From JBOHNM01 sp050730675 (GTDB lineage: Bacteria; Planctomycetota; Phycisphaerae; Phycisphaerales; UBA1924): 7,269 nucleotides of DNA. The DNA lies in assembly GCA_050730675.1 (NCBI GenBank), contig JBOHNM010000183.1, positions 1 through 7,269 on the forward strand. Direction: 5' to 3'. A program made the translations under genes and the position numbers. Shown here piece by piece: positions 1 through 6,106 of the stretch (position 1 is its first letter; each line of letters begins with the position of its first letter). Under the pieces are notes generated by a model. It did not search any database. It saw only the letters and a program-made list of their open reading frames with translations, and had not been told where the DNA came from.

Positions 1-65
1 GTGAAGGGACGGAGCGCCAGCCGGCGCGTGATCAGCGTGGGTTGGGGCGAATTGGCAGCGGTCAT
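1..65 (-). CDS. GNAT-type N-acetyltransferase, N-terminal fragment (cut by window edge)
   Basis: Only the first 21 codons are present, and the gene continues past base 1. The ATG lies at 65-63 and shares the bases ATGA with the dapF stop codon (TGA at 64-62). This 4-base overlap is typical of translational coupling. The visible protein begins MTAANS and runs into PTLITRRLALRPF. That string resembles the opening beta strand of RimJ/RimL-like GNAT acetyltransferases, which commonly read 'L.T.RL.LRPF' and transfer an acetyl group from acetyl-CoA to an amine. The acetyl-CoA binding motif lies outside the window, so the family call rests on this short segment alone. The position directly after dapF supports a real gene at the end of the minus-strand operon. 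The substrate cannot be judged. Confidence 0.6.
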   Translation of the reverse strand, partial: MTAANSPQPTLITRRLALRPF

Positions 66-955
66 GGAATGACCCATGTTCCTTCGAACACGTCCTCGGC
101 GGGGCCGGTCATGTAGACGTGCCTGGGCCCCTCATCCCAACTGATGCGCAAATCGCCGCCGGGGAGGGTGATGGTCGCGGCGCGCTGCAGGCGTCCGGTG
201 AGAACGCCCGCCACCACAACGGCGCACGCGCCGGTGCCGCAGGCCTGGGTGATCCCTGCGCCGCGCTCCCACGTGCGGGCGGTCGCCTGCGTCGGGGATT
301 GAATCTGGACGAAGTGGACATTGGCCCGCTGGGGGAAGAAGGGCGCGCGCTCCATGATCGGGCCGACGCTCGCCAGCGGCACCTTGGCCACATCGGCGCA
401 GAAGAAGACCGCGTGGGGGTTGCCCATCGACACACAAGTGAGCTTGGGGATCAGCCCACATTCCTTGGTCCACCCCTGCTGTCCATCGACGTGACCGGGG
501 AGCGGGTAGTCCACGACGCGGTCCTGCTTGAAGATCGTGGGGATCCGTGCCGAGTCGAGGATCGGTTCGCCCATGTCCACCGTGGCGCTGGTGAGTTTGC
601 CGCCGGTGGCGACGAAGGTGATCGGCAGGATGCCGCGTCCGGTCTGTACCTTGAGCGGGAGGTCACGCATCCCAAGCCGGTCGTGGGCGAACTTGGCGAC
701 GCAGCGGACGCCGTTGCCGCACATCTCCGATTCGGTGCCGTCGGCGTTGAACATCTGCATGCGGACGACCGCGCCCGGGGCCGTCGGCTTGCCGATGACG
801 ATAAGCCCGTCGGAGCCGATGCCGCGGTGGCGATCAGAGATGCGTTTGGCCATCGCCGGCAGATGGATCTGCTCGATCGTGGGGTCGGTGACGGCGTCCA
901 AATAGACGTAGTCGTTGGCCAGGCCGTGCATCTTGACGAAGGGGACGCGTCGCAT
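62..955 (-). CDS. dapF: Diaminopimelate epimerase
   Basis: This 297-residue protein interconverts LL- and meso-diaminopimelate, the last step before lysine and the source of meso-DAP for peptidoglycan. It acts in the cytosol without a cofactor, using two cysteines as acid and base. Both are visible: Cys79 in the block MCGNGVRC and Cys239 in ERGAGITQACGTGACA. The N-terminal motif VKMHGLANDYV (residues 7-17) is the family signature, with Ala13 where most members have Gly. GIGSDGLI (45-52) and SMGNPHAV (176-183) are further family blocks. It is slightly longer than the E. coli enzyme (about 274 residues). The ATG at 955-953 lies 21 bases after the M48 protease stop, with no clear Shine-Dalgarno. 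Its own stop overlaps the next gene's start, so it sits inside an operon. Identification is secure. Confidence 0.97.
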   Translation of the reverse strand: MRRVPFVKMHGLANDYVYLDAVTDPTIEQIHLPAMAKRISDRHRGIGSDGLIVIGKPTAPGAVVRMQMFNADGTESEMCGNGVRCVAKFAHDRLGMRDLPLKVQTGRGILPITFVATGGKLTSATVDMGEPILDSARIPTIFKQDRVVDYPLPGHVDGQQGWTKECGLIPKLTCVSMGNPHAVFFCADVAKVPLASVGPIMERAPFFPQRANVHFVQIQSPTQATARTWERGAGITQACGTGACAVVVAGVLTGRLQRAATITLPGGDLRISWDEGPRHVYMTGPAEDVFEGTWVIP

Positions 956-976
956 GGCCCGAGCGTATGCGTCGGC

Positions 977-2482
977 TCAGGAAGCGCGGATGAACTCGAT
1001 GACCATCGCCGCCAGAACGATACCAAAGAGGAGGCCCGATACGGCCTTGATCGCGGCGACCTGACGGTCGATCGGCAGGGCACGGATCGGCCGGCCGACA
1101 AGTCCCTTGAGACGTTCGATGCGTGTGGCGATCGAGCCGTGGCGGAACGAGAACTTCAGCATCGGGATGTGGTTGAGCCGTGCGACGGCCTCGAGAGCGC
1201 CGGCCATCGCGGCCACGGCGTTGGGCGTCACGCGGTCGCTGGTTTCGCCGGGGACGCTCGGGGCGTCGGCCAACTGCTGAGCAGCGAAGGCATCGGCCTG
1301 CCACTCGAAGCGTCGGCTCACCCAGCCGAAGGCGAGCAGCCCCGCGCCAAGGACGAAGGCGAGGATGCAGACACCGACGACGATCTGCATCCAGTCGGGT
1401 CGATCGTGCTTGAACCACCCGGACAAGCGCAGCGCCACGTGGGCCGCGAGCTCGGCGCCTCCGAACGCCGCCATGAGCGTGACGCCGAGCCAAGGCACAT
1501 GACGCCGCCGCACGTGCCCGATCTCGTGGGCCATGACGGCCTCCACTTGCTCGCGAGGGAGCGATTCCAGCAGGCTGTCGGTGAGCAGGATGTAGCGCGT
1601 GGGGCCAACGAAGCCGATGACCGCGCCGTTGACCATTGAGCCTTGCGTACGCCAGACGAGCAGCCGACGCACCCGGACACCCTGGCGTCGGCACATCGCG
1701 GTCAGGCGGTCGAACAGCTCGCCGTGCTCCAGTGGCGCGGTGTCCCACACTCGGCTGAGGACCAGGGGCATCACCAGCAGCACCGCGGCCACGCCGACGA
1801 GTTGGAGCGTGCCGAGCACCACATCCCGGCGATCGTGGACCGACAACCAGGTATCGACGGCCGCACGCCATCCCGTGCCGTTGCTCGCCGCGGCGGCGCC
1901 GGTGAAGAGGCCGACACCCCAGGCGGCGAAGCCGCGCCAGGCGAGGAGGATCAGCATCGGCACCACCACCAGTGCGAGCTGGTGACGGGACTGCATCCAC
2001 ACGAACGGGCCGCGCTCCATGGGCGGGCGGATGTTCCGACCCTGGTCCAGGTCGCTGATCACCATGGCGTCGCGGGCGCGCCGGTCCAGCGGGTAGATGG
2101 ACCACCAGCCGAGGATGATCACCGCCAGCGGGGGCGTCACGGCGATCAGTCCATCAATGAGGGCAATGCCGCCCGTCAGGCTGCGCACGGCGTCGAGCCA
2201 GCCCAGCACGAGGATGTTGAACACGTGCAGCGCCACGGCGGTGGTGCGTGTGACAGTCAGGGCGAGGTCGGCTCGCCCGATCGCGCGGACGTCGCCGCGG
2301 TCGAGCTTTCGCGCGCAGATCCGGGCGTAGAGATCAAACACCAGCGAGAGCCACACTAAGGGCGCGAGCGTCAGCGCGATAATTGTCCACTGTCCGAGTT
2401 CACTCACCCCAGGTGGCGTAAAGCGGCTCTCGTCGCGCAGCACGATCGCGGCAAAGATCACGATGAGCGAGACGTGCAGCAC
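977..2482 (-). CDS. Integral-membrane M48-family zinc metalloprotease
   Basis: This 501-residue protein is a predicted membrane peptidase of the M48 family (HtpX/Ste24 type). Members cleave misfolded membrane proteins or process peptides. The zinc site is complete: H319-E320-I-G-H323 supplies two His ligands and the catalytic Glu, and E393 in RRFEWQADAF supplies the third ligand, with the conserved Asp397 four residues on. Family blocks around it are NGAVIGFVGPTRYILLTD (285-302) and GSIATRIERLKGL (449-461). Hydrophobic stretches near residues 3-15, 30-50, 103-127, 168-192, 220-242, 367-387 and 478-497 suggest a multi-pass protein with an unusually long membrane N-terminus. The start is GTG at 2482-2480. 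No ATG, GTG or TTG lies between it and the in-frame TGA at 2536-2534, and the Shine-Dalgarno is weak. It follows the lipoprotein gene by 43 bases and precedes dapF by 21. The substrate is unknown. Confidence 0.9.
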   Translation of the reverse strand: MLHVSLIVIFAAIVLRDESRFTPPGVSELGQWTIIALTLAPLVWLSLVFDLYARICARKLDRGDVRAIGRADLALTVTRTTAVALHVFNILVLGWLDAVRSLTGGIALIDGLIAVTPPLAVIILGWWSIYPLDRRARDAMVISDLDQGRNIRPPMERGPFVWMQSRHQLALVVVPMLILLAWRGFAAWGVGLFTGAAAASNGTGWRAAVDTWLSVHDRRDVVLGTLQLVGVAAVLLVMPLVLSRVWDTAPLEHGELFDRLTAMCRRQGVRVRRLLVWRTQGSMVNGAVIGFVGPTRYILLTDSLLESLPREQVEAVMAHEIGHVRRRHVPWLGVTLMAAFGGAELAAHVALRLSGWFKHDRPDWMQIVVGVCILAFVLGAGLLAFGWVSRRFEWQADAFAAQQLADAPSVPGETSDRVTPNAVAAMAGALEAVARLNHIPMLKFSFRHGSIATRIERLKGLVGRPIRALPIDRQVAAIKAVSGLLFGIVLAAMVIEFIRAS

Positions 2483-2525
2483 GACGGTCTTTCGTCCACT
2501 TGTTGTCGGTCGTCGGGGGCGGGTT

Positions 2526-4025
2526 TCACTTCTTCAAGGGGCCCAGGTCCAGGCGGATCCCGCCTGCCATGTAGACGTCAGCGTTCTGCACACCTTCTTT
2601 CACGGGCGTCAGCACCAGGCACGTCACGCCCTGATCGAAGGCGTACTCCATGTCACCCGGTCCCGGGCCGGCGAAGTCGGCGTTGTCCACGCGCTGGGCG
2701 TGGTAGTGGTAGTTTGCCAGGGCAACTGCTCCATGCGAGAGCATGTCGTCGGACGCGACAAACCGCGTATCGCCGAACCGCTGGGTCGCCCGGGGCGGGT
2801 AGAGCGCCAGCGTGAACGGGGCGTTGTTGTCGGCCGGGATGCCCAGGGCATCGTTGGCGACCAGCAGGCCACCGTATTCGGTCGAAGTGTCCTTCATGTC
2901 GCGCATCGCCTGGTTCCAGGCGACATCGCCGATGCTCTTGGTTTTGAGCGACTCATCAACCACAATGACCGCCAGCACATCGCCCCAGCACATCTTGTCT
3001 GCGTGGTACTCGAGCGTGTCGTTGGTTCCTCCGGAGTACGCCCCGGAGCGGCCGAACTGTTCGCGCCCTCTCAAACGTTCGGCCAACTGGGCGAGCAACT
3101 CCTCGCGGCTGAGGCGCAGCCAGTCGGGACGGTTCGCCGCTGACCAGCGCACCGGCTCCACGTGGCGGAGGGTGAAACCCTTCATCTTGGATTCGTCCAG
3201 CGTCGCCACGGCGTTGGCGGCGTTCTGCCACCACGTGGCCTTGGCCTTGTCGCCGGGCGTGCGCATGCGGCGCAGCCACTGCAACTGGCTCGCGGTGAGC
3301 GGGATGCAACGGAACTCGCGCAGGCAGACCTGCACGTCGGTCACGGTGACGTCGCCGGGTTCGGGCGACATGGTCGTCAGTTTTTCGCGTCGGAATGCGC
3401 CACTCGGATCGGCCTTGCTGAGCACCTCCCAGGCGAAGTCGCGGCACTTCTGCAACTGCTCACCCTCGATACCTTTGACAGTCACGGGTGCCGCGAAGAC
3501 CTCGAAGGCAATCTGCTCGATGGTCTTCCCGGGATTCAGAGCCAATATCGCCGTGTGTTCCGGCCGCTTGTCGGACTCCATCGTCCAGTCGTTGCGGGCG
3601 AACTGACGCATCAGCGGCGGGGTGAAGTCCGTCCAGTTTTCCTTGGTTGCGATCTCGGAGATGTGGGCGACGACGTCGTAGTCCTTCTCGGTCTGCAGCA
3701 TTAGCTTCAGCGACTTGCGGGTGTCGGCGTGGTCGGTGTCGGCCGGATCGGCCAGGAGCACATCCATTGCGTGGTTGCGGACGCTCGGCCCGTTGTTCGG
3801 TCCCCACACGATGTTCTTGAGCGTCTCGCGTGTGTGCTGGCGCGTCGGACCGGTGCCGCCCTCGGCCCACATCTGGTCGATGGCGCGGTTGCGGTCGCGC
3901 ACGTCCATGTTCTTGTTCTTGGCCGTCGCGACGGCATCGACGATCGGTTCGGGCTCAGAGGCACAGCCGGCGAGGAAGGCGAGCGTGATGATCGTGGACA
4001 GGCCGATGGGTCGAAGGAAATTCAT
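2526..4025 (-). CDS. Large lipoprotein with a putative JAMM/MPN-like C-terminal domain
   Basis: I do not recognise the full-length family of this 499-residue protein. Residues 1-21 form a lipoprotein signal: a positive start, a hydrophobic core and the lipobox LAGC with Cys21 as the acylation site. This predicts a membrane-anchored protein outside the cytoplasm. Residues 28-180 look largely helical, perhaps HEAT-like, though I see no clean repeat. The C-terminal part (about 340-499) carries TEYGGLLV with Glu383, then NYHYHA with H440 and H442, then FAGPGPGDME with Asp458, followed by a hydrophobic strand and TP. Order and spacing resemble the E...HxH...SxxD site of JAMM metalloproteases, but the Ser position is Gly455 and the HxH-to-Asp gap is five residues longer. 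Activity is therefore uncertain. It heads the operon with the M48 protease and dapF. The ATG at 4025-4023 has no visible Shine-Dalgarno. The coding call is firm and the domain call is inference. Confidence 0.85.
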   Translation of the reverse strand: MNFLRPIGLSTIITLAFLAGCASEPEPIVDAVATAKNKNMDVRDRNRAIDQMWAEGGTGPTRQHTRETLKNIVWGPNNGPSVRNHAMDVLLADPADTDHADTRKSLKLMLQTEKDYDVVAHISEIATKENWTDFTPPLMRQFARNDWTMESDKRPEHTAILALNPGKTIEQIAFEVFAAPVTVKGIEGEQLQKCRDFAWEVLSKADPSGAFRREKLTTMSPEPGDVTVTDVQVCLREFRCIPLTASQLQWLRRMRTPGDKAKATWWQNAANAVATLDESKMKGFTLRHVEPVRWSAANRPDWLRLSREELLAQLAERLRGREQFGRSGAYSGGTNDTLEYHADKMCWGDVLAVIVVDESLKTKSIGDVAWNQAMRDMKDTSTEYGGLLVANDALGIPADNNAPFTLALYPPRATQRFGDTRFVASDDMLSHGAVALANYHYHAQRVDNADFAGPGPGDMEYAFDQGVTCLVLTPVKEGVQNADVYMAGGIRLDLGPLKK

Positions 4026-4100
4026 CGGCCGAGTTTAGGAACCGTGCCCGGTCGGTTCGTCCGCTGCCCCACCCTTGTCCGCGATAGACTTACGTCTCGA
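4026..4100. promoter_or_regulatory. Divergent intergenic region between lipoprotein and nfu-type genes
   Basis: These 75 bases separate two divergent start codons and must hold or adjoin the promoters for both. I see no convincing -35/-10 pair on either strand. On the minus strand TAAACT (4 of 6 matches to the -10 consensus) ends only six bases before the lipoprotein ATG, which could mean a leaderless or very short leader, but no -35 supports it. Neither start has a Shine-Dalgarno. Confidence 0.3.
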
Positions 4101-4403
4101 ATGTCCAGCCTCCCCATCCATCCCGGAACCGGGCCGTCCTCCGCGACGCCCATTGCCGCCAACCCGAACCCCCACACTGTCGAGGGTCGGGTGCAGCGCG
4201 TACTTGAGTTGATCCGCCCCGCGGTCCAGTCCGATGGCGGCGACCTCGAACTGGTCGGCGTGACTCCGGATGGCGTGGTCCAGATCCGCCTTCATGGCGC
4301 CTGCGTTGGCTGCCCGAGCAGTGCGGCCACACTGCAGATCGGGATCGAAAAGAACCTGAAAGACCATGTTCCCGAAGTCCGGTCCGTCCAGGCCGTCGAT
4401 TAG
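4101..4403 (+). CDS. NifU C-terminal domain (Nfu-type) iron-sulfur carrier protein
   Basis: This 100-residue protein consists of a short Ser/Pro-rich N-terminus (1-25) and a single NifU C-terminal domain (about 27-100). Family members hold a labile 4Fe-4S cluster between two subunits and pass it to apo-enzymes in the cytosol. The cluster motif CxxC is present as C68-V-G-C71 in HGACVGCPSS. The helix VLELIRPAVQSDGGDLELVGV (in two parts at about 34-44 and 45-54) is also characteristic. No A-type or IscU domain is attached, so it is a stand-alone Nfu. The ATG at 4101 is the best start because it keeps the complete domain. A GTG at 4191 follows a GAGGGTCGG stretch but would cut into the first helix. 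It is divergent from the lipoprotein gene and 176 bases before csrA. Client proteins are unknown. Confidence 0.92.
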   Translation: MSSLPIHPGTGPSSATPIAANPNPHTVEGRVQRVLELIRPAVQSDGGDLELVGVTPDGVVQIRLHGACVGCPSSAATLQIGIEKNLKDHVPEVRSVQAVD

Positions 4404-4485
4404 GCGGGGTTTGCGCGAGGCGGCTGGTCGGTCCACCGCCCCTCCACAAGTCGGAACAAATCCCGTACGATTTCGTTGATTTCGC

Positions 4486-4514
4486 TCCACAACCGACAGG
4501 GGGCGTGGTATATT
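4486..4514 (+). promoter_or_regulatory. Sigma-70-like promoter of csrA (extended -10)
   Basis: TATATT at 4509-4514 is one base from the -10 consensus and is preceded by TGG (4506-4508), giving an extended TGnTATATT element. At a 17-base spacing upstream lies TCCACA (4486-4491), 4 of 6 matches to TTGACA. Transcription would start near 4521, leaving a leader of about 60 bases before the csrA ATG. It is the best promoter I find in the window. Confidence 0.6.
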
Positions 4515-4520
4515 CATTCA

Positions 4521-4579
4521 GCGGCACTTCGCCGCGGTCCCCAAGCGCCGGCGCGCTTGCGGGGGACAGGAGGTCCGCA
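4521..4579 (+). promoter_or_regulatory. Structured csrA leader with Shine-Dalgarno in a hairpin loop
   Basis: Three short hairpins lie in tandem. The first is GCGGC/GCCGC with loop ACTTC (4521-4535). The second is a 7-bp stem CAAGCGC/GCGCTTG with loop CGGC (4542-4559). The third is GGAC/GTCC with loop AGGAG (4564-4576). The Shine-Dalgarno AGGAGGT (4568-4574) lies 5 bases before the ATG and its GGA sits in the third loop. CsrA is known to bind GGA in hairpin loops and block ribosomes, so this looks like an autoregulatory site. The binding itself is inferred. Confidence 0.6.
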
Positions 4580-4810
4580 ATGCTCGTCATCACCCGTCGC
4601 GAGGGCGAAGAGGTCGTCATCGGCGACCCGCGTAATCCCATCGGCGTCGTGCGGATTGCCTCCATCCGCGGCGACCGCGTCCGCATCGCTTTCGACTTCC
4701 CCCGCGAGATCCAAGTCCACCGGCGTGAGGTCGCCCAGCAGATCGCTGACGACAACGAGGGCCCGCAGGTGGTCGCCAAGATCACGCCGAAGATCGCGGC
4801 GGGGTCCTGA
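4580..4810 (+). CDS. csrA: Carbon storage regulator, RNA-binding translational regulator
   Basis: This 76-residue protein is a member of the CsrA/RsmA family. These homodimeric RNA-binding proteins attach to GGA-containing hairpins near ribosome binding sites and change translation or stability of the mRNA. The N-terminus MLVITRREGEEVVIGD and the block PREIQVHRREV (41-51) are diagnostic. They contain Arg6 or Arg7 and Arg42, near the two RNA-contacting edges of the fold. Compared with the E. coli protein (61 residues) it has about four extra residues around PRNP (17-20) between the first two strands, and a longer tail after residue 57. The ATG is fixed by a strong Shine-Dalgarno, AGGAGGT at 4568-4574. 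It has its own promoter and a terminator right after the stop, so it is probably monocistronic. In other bacteria CsrA controls carbon storage, motility and secretion. Its targets here are unknown. Confidence 0.96.
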   Translation: MLVITRREGEEVVIGDPRNPIGVVRIASIRGDRVRIAFDFPREIQVHRREVAQQIADDNEGPQVVAKITPKIAAGS

Positions 4811-4833
4811 CTCGATTCAAGATTGGGCCAATG

Positions 4834-4864
4834 AAAAACGCCCGCGAAGCTCGCGGGCGTTTTT
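4834..4864. terminator. Bidirectional rho-independent terminator between csrA and ndk
   Basis: A perfect 14-bp inverted repeat runs AAAAACGCCCGCGA (4834-4847), loop AGC (4848-4850), TCGCGGGCGTTTTT (4851-4864). The GC-rich core is followed by a T-run on both strands. It therefore ends csrA on the plus strand, 23 bases after its stop, and ndk on the minus strand, 32 bases after its stop. This is the clearest terminator in the window. Confidence 0.93.
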
Positions 4865-4896
4865 GCTTGCTGCGTATTAGAAATAGAGTCAGCTGA

Positions 4897-5367
4897 TCAC
4901 TCTGCCTTCCCGCCCGACATGTCGTAGATCCACCCGTCGCCCGCGCGGTTCCAGTTCTGAACCTCGCCGGCGGCGAAGAAGAGCTTCAGCTCGCGCTCGG
5001 CGGCTTCGGGGGAGTCCGAGCCGTGGATGAGGTTGAAGCTGTTGCTGACGCCGAAGTCGCCGCGGATGGTGCCGGGGTTGGCCTTGGAGCCGAAGGTCGC
5101 GCCCATCATGTTGCGGGCGATGGTGATCGCGCCATTGCCGCGGATCGCGAGCACGAGCACGGGCGAGGAGGTCATGAACTTGACCAGGCCGGGGTAGAAC
5201 GGCTTGGTCTTGTGCGCCTCGTAGTGCGTGGCGGCGAGCTGCTGGCTGATCTGCATCAGCTTGCAGCCGACGACCTGCAGGCCCTTGTTCTCGAAGCGGG
5301 TCAGGATCTGGCCCATGAGGCCGCGCTGGACGGCGTCGGGCTTGAGGATGATGAGCGTGGTTTCCAT
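4897..5367 (-). CDS. ndk: Nucleoside diphosphate kinase
   Basis: This 156-residue enzyme moves the gamma phosphate of ATP to other nucleoside diphosphates through a phospho-histidine, balancing NTP and dNTP pools in the cytosol. The N-terminus METTLIILKPDAVQRGLMG is typical. The catalytic His115 lies in NLIHGSDSPEAAERE (112-126), and RGDFG (102-106) and the Arg and Asn near residues 85-86 also match the family. After the last conserved FF it has about 25 extra residues containing VQNWNRAGDGWIYD, a tail closer to the long (eukaryote-type, often hexameric) form than to the short E. coli form. I chose ATG at 5367-5365. A GTG one codon earlier is possible, but GGAG in the leader lies 7 bases before this ATG. 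It converges on csrA and shares its terminator, and is divergent from nrfH. Confidence 0.97.
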   Translation of the reverse strand: METTLIILKPDAVQRGLMGQILTRFENKGLQVVGCKLMQISQQLAATHYEAHKTKPFYPGLVKFMTSSPVLVLAIRGNGAITIARNMMGATFGSKANPGTIRGDFGVSNSFNLIHGSDSPEAAERELKLFFAAGEVQNWNRAGDGWIYDMSGGKAE

Positions 5368-5370
5368 CAC

Positions 5371-5546
5371 GAATCTCCGTGGATTTCGAGGTTTGTTGCG
5401 AAGGGGGCAAGCATAGGCGAGGGCCTGGGGACCGGGGCGAAAACCGGCAGGAAGTGCCGATGCCGCGGACGCCCGTACTGCACAGGTTGGCTGCTTTGGA
5501 TTGCGGGGCTTGTGAATCTTGCGGGGCGCGGTAGGCTCGGCGGCTC
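5371..5546. promoter_or_regulatory. Divergent intergenic region between ndk and nrfH
   Basis: These 176 bases must hold the ndk promoter (minus strand) and the nrfHA promoter (plus strand). For ndk, TATGCT at 5415-5410 is a fair -10 without a good -35. For nrfHA, TTGTGA (5510-5515), a 16-base spacer and TAGGCT (5532-5537) is a weak pair. It would fit better if NrfH starts at the ATG at 5583. A small hairpin CGGCA/TGCCG with loop GGAAG lies at 5445-5459. I see no clear FNR or NsrR operator. Confidence 0.3.
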
Positions 5547-6071
5547 ATGGCTGTCCCATCTGAGCAACCACGGCGGCGAACGATGAAGCCGGCGCTGCTG
5601 CTCTGCGCTCTGGCCGGGCTGTTCTTCGGATCCGTCGCCTTCACGCTCGACTACGCCGAGGCAACGTCGTACCTCTCGAACGACCCCAAGACCTGCGTGA
5701 ACTGCCACGTGATGCGCGATGTGTACGACGGCTGGGCCAAGGGTCCCCACCACGCTCACGCTGCGTGCAACGACTGCCACGTGCCGCAGGACTTCGTCGG
5801 CAAGTACTGGACCAAGGCGGTGCATGGCTATCGCCATAGCAAGGGTTTTACGTTCGACGATTTCCACGAGCCGATCAGCATCAAGCCCGACAGCCTGGCG
5901 GTGGTGCAGGCCAACTGCGTGCGCTGCCATGCCGAGATGGTGGGCGAGATCGGCCCGACGGGCGTGGTGGCCACGGGGCGCGCTACGCACGGGCTGGCGG
6001 CCGATGACGGCGAGGGCGGGATCAGTTGCATCCACTGTCACGCGGCGGTGGGGCACGGGCCGACGCGCTGA
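5547..6071 (+). CDS. nrfH: Cytochrome c nitrite reductase small subunit, tetraheme quinol dehydrogenase
   Basis: This 174-residue protein of the NapC/NrfH family is anchored in the inner membrane. It oxidises menaquinol and hands electrons to NrfA. One hydrophobic helix spans about residues 14-35. Four c-type heme motifs follow: CVNCH (50-54), CNDCH (74-78), CVRCH (124-128) and CIHCH (161-165). The first reads CVNCHVM, matching the family's CxxCHxM, in which Met56 ligates heme 1. SYLSNDP just before it is also typical. The ATG at 5547 lacks a Shine-Dalgarno. A second in-frame ATG at 5583 (Met13, directly before the membrane helix) is an equally reasonable start and gives 162 residues. nrfA follows 35 bases later, so the two are cotranscribed as in nrfHA-type systems. 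It is not the NrfBCD type seen in E. coli. Confidence 0.95.
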   Translation: MAVPSEQPRRRTMKPALLLCALAGLFFGSVAFTLDYAEATSYLSNDPKTCVNCHVMRDVYDGWAKGPHHAHAACNDCHVPQDFVGKYWTKAVHGYRHSKGFTFDDFHEPISIKPDSLAVVQANCVRCHAEMVGEIGPTGVVATGRATHGLAADDGEGGISCIHCHAAVGHGPTR

Positions 6072-6106
6072 ACTTCAGGTTCTTAATCGATGGATCGGGG
6101 ACACAC

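Noticed and set aside
119..1639. A 506-codon open frame on the plus strand across dapF and the M48 gene.
   Set aside because: It lies antisense to two clearly identified genes, its product is rich in Arg, Asp, Gly and His without any recognisable motif, and such frames are expected in GC-rich DNA.
2463..3704. Overlapping plus-strand open frames (226, 264 and 180 codons) inside the lipoprotein gene.
   Set aside because: All are antisense to a gene with a clear lipobox and consistent codon use. None shows a family motif or a Shine-Dalgarno.
4419..4440. Hairpin GGCGG/CCGCC plus TGG/CCA with one bulged C after the Nfu-type gene, as a possible terminator.
   Set aside because: No T-run follows on the plus strand, so it does not qualify as a rho-independent terminator. 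It may be chance in GC-rich sequence.
4476..4481. TTGATT considered as the -35 of the csrA promoter.
   Set aside because: It lies 27 bases before TATATT, too far for sigma-70. TCCACA at 4486 has the correct 17-base spacing.
5368..5370. GTG one codon upstream of the ndk ATG as the start.
   Set aside because: The ATG gives the usual family N-terminus and a better spacing (7 bases) from the GGAG. The one-residue difference has no consequence.
5396..5410. TTGC-N7-GCAA inverted repeat between ndk and nrfH, considered as an FNR/CRP-type operator.
   Set aside because: Arms are only 4 bp and the spacing and bases do not fit TTGAT-N4-ATCAA.
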